DNA of 64,000 nucleotides. Source: Paratinospora sagittata. Its lineage: Eukaryota > Streptophyta > Magnoliopsida > Ranunculales > Menispermaceae. Location of the stretch: assembly GCA_035771175.1 (NCBI GenBank), contig CM069613.1, positions 7,803,501 to 7,867,500 on the forward strand. Direction: 5' to 3'. A model generated the notes under the pieces. The model worked only from the letters and a program-made list of their open reading frames with translations. It was not told where the DNA came from and did no database searches. Below are positions 58,503 to 64,000 of the stretch, piece by piece. Numbering within the stretch: position 1 is the stretch's first letter; every line of letters starts with the position of its first letter. The position numbers and the translations under genes were made by a program.

Positions 58503-59915
58503 TCAATTTTTATTATCTTCCTGAATACCATGCATAACTGAAATGGTCAATGACAGGTATATTAAAATTCATGTTTTATCTGTTACTGTAAATCTTTATC
58601 TTTATCTTTTTGCTTCCTTTTCTGTATATTTTCATGGTGTATCCCTCTCTTGCATTGGTATATTTTGATTTATGCAAGACCATTGGCAATGGCAGTACTC
58701 CTAATTTCTTCAAGGATAAAGAATTATCAACAAAGTTAATAGAATGAAAATTTTCAAATTCAGAATTCATGCAGTACTGGTGATATAAACAGGTCTGTCA
58801 AAACTGTTGTTGACGTGATAAAGCCAAAGAATCTACTTGTTGGACCTACTCATCTCCTCTGCATATTTTGGGTTTCAGTAAGGCACATTTTGTCTGCTTA
58901 CATCACTATAAAGAAATACAATTTCTTCACACTCCTTGTTATGCTAGTATTTTTTTTTTCTTAGTTTTCTACAATCATAAACCAAACAAGTCAGAAGAAG
59001 AAGATATGAAAAACTGTATAGTTTGGCTTCTTACCTATATCCATAATGATTAGTTGCACATCTTAATTCTTTTATTGACGAGTTGTGCATGAGCTCTTAT
59101 CTCTTCATCTACAAGCTCAGAGGTAAATTTGTAGGTAAACTACCCAAGAAGAGTAATATCCCCAAGGTTCTTGGAAGAGAATTGGGATTTGATGTTGATT
59201 TTGTCAATGTTCTAATACTCCTCAATTTGTAACGTGAGCGTATAGTAGTCATTGAAATTGATACTTTCCAAGCGTTTTAGCAAAGGTTTTGGCTAGCTAC
59301 AAGTCTTAAGGGATGTAGACCTTTCTGAATGCTAAATTAGTAATAGTATGTAAAGAGTGAGACTGGTAAAGGGTAACAGCTGGAAAGGTCTTGCAAGAAA
59401 TAATTCAGTCAAATGATTTCACATGTACTTGTTGTCATTGCTCTGTTATTTACCTCAGCTGATTTTCTATGGATTGTTTCCAACTTCTCCAAGATATTAG
59501 ACAATAACTGAAGAGGATACAATAACCCGTAGTGGCCATCAAGCTTCAGCGCGACTAGCCAATCATAACTACCAGACGCTTCCATGTGGAAGCTGGAAGT
59601 TTATGGTCATAAGATTCCTTTCCGGGAGCTAATTTGAGATACCAAAAGAACTAGATGAGTAGCGTCAAGTTGTAGTTAATGAGTTGCTTGCGCATGTTGA
59701 CCATGAATTTGAATTGAATGGATTTTGTTAAGCTGAGTGATTGTCAAGGAGATGTGTCATTCATAGTTACTCAGGCCAGCTATAGTATTCTTGTAAACTT
59801 TCACCAATTTATCAACCTGGCAGCGTCTAATTTGATTTAATGAACATGATGGTTTACTATGAACATGGGATGACAAGGTGAACTTAGGAGAGGATTTTAA
59901 ACAGTTTTGCAATTG
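58503..59915. other. PNSB5 3' UTR and intergenic DNA
   Basis: The first few hundred bases presumably hold the 3' UTR. No other gene, RNA or repeat was recognised up to the LTR at 59921. Confidence 0.5.
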
Positions 59916-59920
59916 GTCCT

Positions 59921-60191
59921 TGTTGTGGAGAAGAGCAAAATCTGTGGGATTTATTTTCTTTAAGGATTTATTTCCTTTAAGGAAAGATGATGATTTTAGT
60001 AGTCATTTTATTTAGCAGTTACTAAAATTGTAATTATAGCTGTATGTGTGCATAGCCCTGTATGTCTATATATATGGTGTCCCTCCATTAAGACATCATT
60101 AAGAATAAGAAAATATTTCATCTCTTCTCCCGTGGACGTAGGCCTTAGAGCCGAACCACGTTACATCTTTGTGTATGTTATTGTTTTAACA
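59921..60191 (+). mobile_element. Copia E 5' LTR
   Basis: 271 bp, TGTTGTGGAGAAGAGC to TGTTTTAACA. Contains TCTATATATATGG as TATA box. Directly followed by a perfect primer-binding site. Confidence 0.75.
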
Positions 60192-60203
60192 TGGTATCAG
60201 AGC
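60192..60203 (+). promoter_or_regulatory. Primer-binding site of copia E
   Basis: TGGTATCAGAGC, an exact match to the tRNA-Met(i) 3' end complement, abutting the LTR terminus. Confidence 0.85.
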
Positions 60204-60963
60204 TTTAAGATCGTACAACTGGAAAATTTTTCTTTTCTTCCGACCTTCATCGTCGAAATTGTTTTATTTTGGCCTTCATTGCCGGAACATTCCTCATTGG
60301 CCTTCATCGCCATTATTCGTGTTGTTGATTGGTGCGTACGTCTTCATTACTGCTACTATATCACCATCAGCTACTGCGTCTTCCTCATCGGCACTGCTGA
60401 TATCTTCGTCGTCGTCGACGCCTTCGTCTCCATTGCTACTGTGTTTCAGTCGCCGCTACTCGAACCCACCATTGCTGATTTTTGACGTTGCTACTAATCT
60501 TCGTCGTCTCTCTTGCGCATCACTGCATCACTGCATCACTGCACCACTGCATCTCTATAATCTTCATCGCCGTCCTCTTCTTCTTTTTCTTCTTTATCTG
60601 TCGTCGCCGTCTGCAACTACCCCCTCGATCTTCCAATGTCACAGTCGTTAATGATCTTTGATTTAACGATATCTCCGAACTGCCCGAAAACTCTCGACAG
60701 GGTTTGATCGTCGGTCGTCCATGCTAGTCCACCGACGAAGCATCTAAACTCAACTTCTGCAGTGCCATCTTCTTCTTTGAGCAGTACGAACCAAGAGTCG
60801 AAGAAACCCGATTGTTATCGTCGTTTATGATCTGCTGTTGCGTTTTTTGCTGTGCCGATCTGCAGCTCCTGGTTCGTCTTCTTTGTCTGCATCTGATATT
60901 CATCTTTTATTTTTTATTTTTTCTTTTTTCTTTTTTTTTGAGTTTGTAACTTATAAATAAATA
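60204..60963 (+). other. Copia E leader
   Basis: Long, C/T-rich 5' untranslated leader between primer site and gag. It contains CATCGTCG-type short repeats and an ACTGCATC run (about 60520-60552). Frames here (for example 60048-60485, which crosses LTR and primer site) are not genes. Confidence 0.6.
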
Positions 60964-61943
60964 ATGTCGGTTACTTCCAAAACAGTGCAGACTGAAGAAG
61001 CAATTGACAAACCGAGAAAGGAGAACTACCAAACATTTAGGCAGCATACAGACTTGATGGAAAGAATTATTTGAAGTGGTCTCAGCTGGTGCGTACTTTT
61101 CTGAAGGGCAAAAGGAAATTAAGTCATTTTTTGGGCACTGCACCTACACTTGGAGATCCTAAGTTTATAGCGTGGGATAACGAAGATGCTTCTATAATGG
61201 CGTGGCTATGAAATTCAAGGACGCCAAACATTAGTGACACACGCATGTTTCTAACTACCGTTAAAGGCATTTGGGATGCCGTTCATCAGACCTACTGTAA
61301 GGCCCATGATGCAGCCCAAGTGTATGAGATCAAAGTGAAAGTTGGAACAACAAAACAAGGCAACATGACAGTCACCGAATATGCCAATGTATTAAAAAAC
61401 CTCTGGCAGAAACTTGACAATTATAGGTGTATTGAGACTAAATGCCCTGCAGATGCTGTAGTTTTAAAGAACTATATTGAGAAGGATCGGGTCTATGACT
61501 TCTTGGCTAGACTCAATGCAGAATTTGATCAATTGAGAGTTCAAACTCTCAGCAAAGAGTTGCCAACTCTGAATGAGACTATCTCAGTTATCCGGACTGA
61601 AGAAAGCAGAAGAAGTGTTATGCTCACACCTCAGAAGATGGAAGGCTCAGCTATGGTTGCCAATCGGGGAAATGATCAGAAGACACACACTGCGCGCACT
61701 GAATCACCAAAGGTCCCAAATCGAGACAATAGGGACAATTTATGGTGTACTTATTGTCAGAAGACTAGACATACCAGGGAGAAGTGTTGGAAACTTCATG
61801 GCAAGCCTTCAATTTCCAGTAAAGAATGGGCTACAAAGGAAGACAGCAGAAGACCAGTGGACAAGCACATCTGTCTACTGAACAAACAGTTGCAGACTCC
61901 CCGGTGCCAGACGGATTCATCCAAGACGACATTGAAAGATTGA
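60964..61943 (+). pseudogene. Copia E gag
   Basis: Starts MSVTSKTVQTEEAIDKPRKE. The frame breaks at about 61045-61075. The UBN2 gag domain is clean from 61245 (GIWDAVHQTYCKAHDAAQVY, AVVLKNYIEKDRVYDFLARL). The zinc knuckle CTYCQKTRHTREKC has intact CX2CX4HX4C spacing (about 61747-61788), then WKLHGKP. The frame ends at 61943, overlapping the next frame (61826 onward), so one frameshift separates gag from protease. Confidence 0.82.
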
Positions 61944-62275
61944 AATCTTTGCTTGGCACACTGGACAAACCCTTAGGTACCTGTTCATTGGGCCATTCAG
62001 GTAACTTTCTTATTTCTATTGGATTTAACGTCTCGGATAAGCCTTTTGCTAACTCTTGGGTTATAGATTCTAGTGCTACTGATCACATGACCAATTTCCC
62101 CAATATATTTCATACCTACAACCCATGTCCTAGTAGTCGGAAAATAGCCACAGCTGATGGATCCTTAACCACAGTTGCTGGTATAGGTGATGTTCACATT
62201 AGCCCCACCCTTACACTCAGAAATGTTCTTCATGTTCCTAAACTATCTACTAATCTTATCTCTATTAAAAACTGA
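61944..62275 (+). pseudogene. Copia E protease and pre-integrase start
   Basis: Frame continuing from 61826. WVIDSSATDHM (about 62060-62092) is the aspartic protease active site, where the usual DSGA reads DSSA (Gly to Ser), probably inactivating. TLRNVLHVPKLSTNLISI follows, the conserved end of the protease/pre-integrase joint, then a stop at 62273-62275. Confidence 0.8.
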
Positions 62276-62997
62276 CCCATGATCTGAGTTGTAATGTAAT
62301 CTTCTTCCCTACTTACTGTGCATTTTAGGACCAGGACTTGGGGACGATGATTGGACATGCTAAGGAACATGACAGGTTATATTACCTTAAGACACCAGTA
62401 CATCCTATCAAGAGTACTACTTCATTTATCTCCGAGCGCAAATTTTCCAATAAAGAAAAGTTATGGCTCCATCATTGCCACCTTGGCCATCCTTCTTTTC
62501 GAACCCTTAAAATTATGTTTTCTTTTTTGTTAAAGTCTCTCAATGTTGTAGATTTTTATTGTGAAGTGTGTGAACTTGCGAAACACAAGCGTATATCTTT
62601 TCCACTTAGTAATGAAAGAAGTTCAGATCCTTTTGATCTCATTTATAGTGATATTTGGGGTCCCTCTTCAATACCTAATGTTTCTGTAGCGCGATGGTTT
62701 GTGTCTTTCATTGATGATTGTACTAGAGTCTCGTGGATATTCTTACTGAAACAAAAATCTGATGTGAGCTTTGTTCTTCCTACCTTCCATAACATGATAC
62801 ACACCCAGTTTAGTGCTAAAATCAAGAGATTTCGATCTGACAATGCTAGAGACTATTTTAATCAAACATTGACCAATTACTTCCAAAACAAGGGGATCCT
62901 TCATGAATCATCCTGTGTTCACACCCCACAACAAAATGGAGTTGTTGAAAGAAAAAACGGCCACCTGCTTGATACAACCCGAGCCTTTTTATTTTAG
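62276..62997 (+). pseudogene. Copia E GAG-pre-integrase and integrase
   Basis: From 62338: LHHCHLGHPSFRTLKIMF, then CEVCELAKHKR, the HHCC zinc site. Integrase catalytic residues: Asp in LIYSDIWGPSS (about 62648), Asp in RFRSDNARDYF (about 62840) and Glu in TPQQNGVVERKN (about 62950). All three are present. The frame ends TRAFLF then TAG at 62995-62997. The best-preserved integrase in the window. Confidence 0.85.
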
Positions 62998-64000
62998 AAT
63001 ATTATGCCTATGTCCTATTAGGGGGAAGTTGTCCTTACTGCAACACACCTTATTATATGCCTACCATCGCGGACCCTTAGTTTCAAAAGTACTATAGAAA
63101 AGCTATGTTAATTTTACCCTAAGCTCAAAATCTCCAATAATCTTATACCTAAGATATTTGGGTGTGTATCCTTTGTCCATATTCACCAACTCAACAGGGG
63201 AAAGTTGGACCCCAAAGCTCTCAAGTGTGTTTTTGTCGGATACTCTTCCACTCAAAAGGGATATAAATGCTATCATTCACCATCAAAAATTTTTTTTGTC
63301 TCTGCCGATGTCACTTTCTGTGAACCTGAGCTCTATTTTTCCGCTCCTCCTCTTCCGGGGGAGAGTGTCATCATGGATGATAATGATCGGAACTCCCTTG
63401 ATAACCCTTTTGATCTTTTTGGCCCCTTTAACCTCCAACAAATCAAACCTGAATTTCCTACACCCTCTGTACCCAATGATGAACCTAAGGATCGGATGAC
63501 TGGACAAATGTACTCAAGGAAGAAAGCTGCAGCTCCTGAACAGATGCAAGTTCAAGAATCTGAACGAATCCCTGAAAATGAGGTAACAAATCCTAAACCC
63601 TCATTACAAATTTCATAAGTTCCTAAAACTAACAATGATCTTTTAGCCTCTGAACCTAACAATGATCTTCCCATTGCCATTAGAAAGGGCACAAGGGAAT
63701 GCACTAAACATCCCTTGTATCCACTATCTCATGTTGTATCCTTCGAGAAGTTCTCGCCAACCCATAAGAGTTTCCTTACCTACCTAAACAACATCCTGAC
63801 TTCTACATCATTATCCGAGGCTTTATCTAATACAAATTGGAAACAAGTTATGAATGTGGAAATGGAAGCCCGAGAGAAAAATACAACATGGGAGTTGGTA
63901 GACTTGCCTGTAGGAAAGAAACCTGTGGGATGCAAATGAGTTTATACAGTAAAATACAAGCAGATGGGTCCCTAGAGCGCTACAAGGCAAGATTGGTAGC
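62998..64000 (+). pseudogene. Copia E integrase C-terminus, linker and start of RT (runs off)
   Basis: Broken frames at 63000-63170 correspond to the integrase C-terminal region. The frame 63205-63618 has LKCVFVGYSSTQKGYKCY, the standard copia motif after integrase, then an acidic, Pro-rich linker. RT begins at about 63690 with TKHPLYPLSHVVSFEKFSP and MNVEMEAREKNTTWELVDLP, with a stop at 63937. RT core and 3' LTR lie outside the window. Confidence 0.8.

Noticed and set aside
60048..60485. 145-codon plus-strand frame rich in Ile, Val and Phe
   Set aside because: It crosses the copia E LTR end and primer-binding site into the leader. It has no domain, and the other frames there are equally open.

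Overview
The window is a stretch of AT-rich nuclear DNA from a flowering plant, most likely a eudicot. Two nucleus-encoded chloroplast proteins can be read through plant-type introns (GT..AG). One is a complete five-exon gene at 56153-58502 that matches the photosynthetic NDH subunit PNSB5/NDH18. The other is an isolated last exon at 26572-26706 that matches the thylakoid Tat component TATA (Tha4/Hcf106 family). Almost everything else is transposable-element and endogenous-virus wreckage, stacked by repeated nested insertion. No rRNA, tRNA or CRISPR was seen, and no bacterial features.

Region by region. 1-3.1 kb holds Ty1/copia gag fragments and an LTR folded into an inverted duplication. 3.1-10.3 kb is a copia LTR split by a near full-length L1-type LINE on the minus strand, with an 18-bp target-site duplication. 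12.3-13.8 kb is a solo LTR (TSD CAATG). 15.9-19.3 kb is a second LINE (plus strand), ending exactly where an endogenous caulimovirid begins. 19.3-23.7 kb is that endogenous pararetrovirus. Its RNase H and C-terminal region is present twice as a 1.1-kb inverted repeat around a 304-bp spacer, followed by a TATA box, a tRNA-Met primer site and a broken movement-protein start. 23.7-25.1 kb is a third LINE fragment. 25.1-26.9 kb is the TATA terminal exon with its upstream intron and 3' UTR.

27.5-30.9 kb is a nest of palindromes: outer inverted arms, a hAT-type MITE, a SINE, a foldback element and a tiny MITE. 31.1-38.2 kb is the 3' part of a SIRE/Maximus-like copia element on the minus strand, its LTR split by another SIRE-like solo LTR (TSD AAACA). 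38.2-39.2 kb is a LINE 3' fragment. 39.2-55.9 kb is one old copia element (plus strand) blown up by four solo LTRs, each with a recognisable 5-bp TSD. 56.0-58.5 kb is PNSB5, with a SINE in intron 2 and light-responsive promoter motifs upstream. 59.9-64.0 kb is a further copia element with a perfect primer-binding site, running off the window.

The only genes likely to serve the plant are PNSB5 (chloroplast NDH complex, cyclic electron flow around photosystem I) and perhaps TATA (twin-arginine transport into thylakoids). They are not otherwise linked. The most unusual structures are the natural hairpin made from pararetroviral sequence, which looks like a possible siRNA source, and arrays of short GC-core hairpins at a spacing of about 57 bp inside two SIRE-like solo LTRs. 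All calls were made by eye, without database searches.
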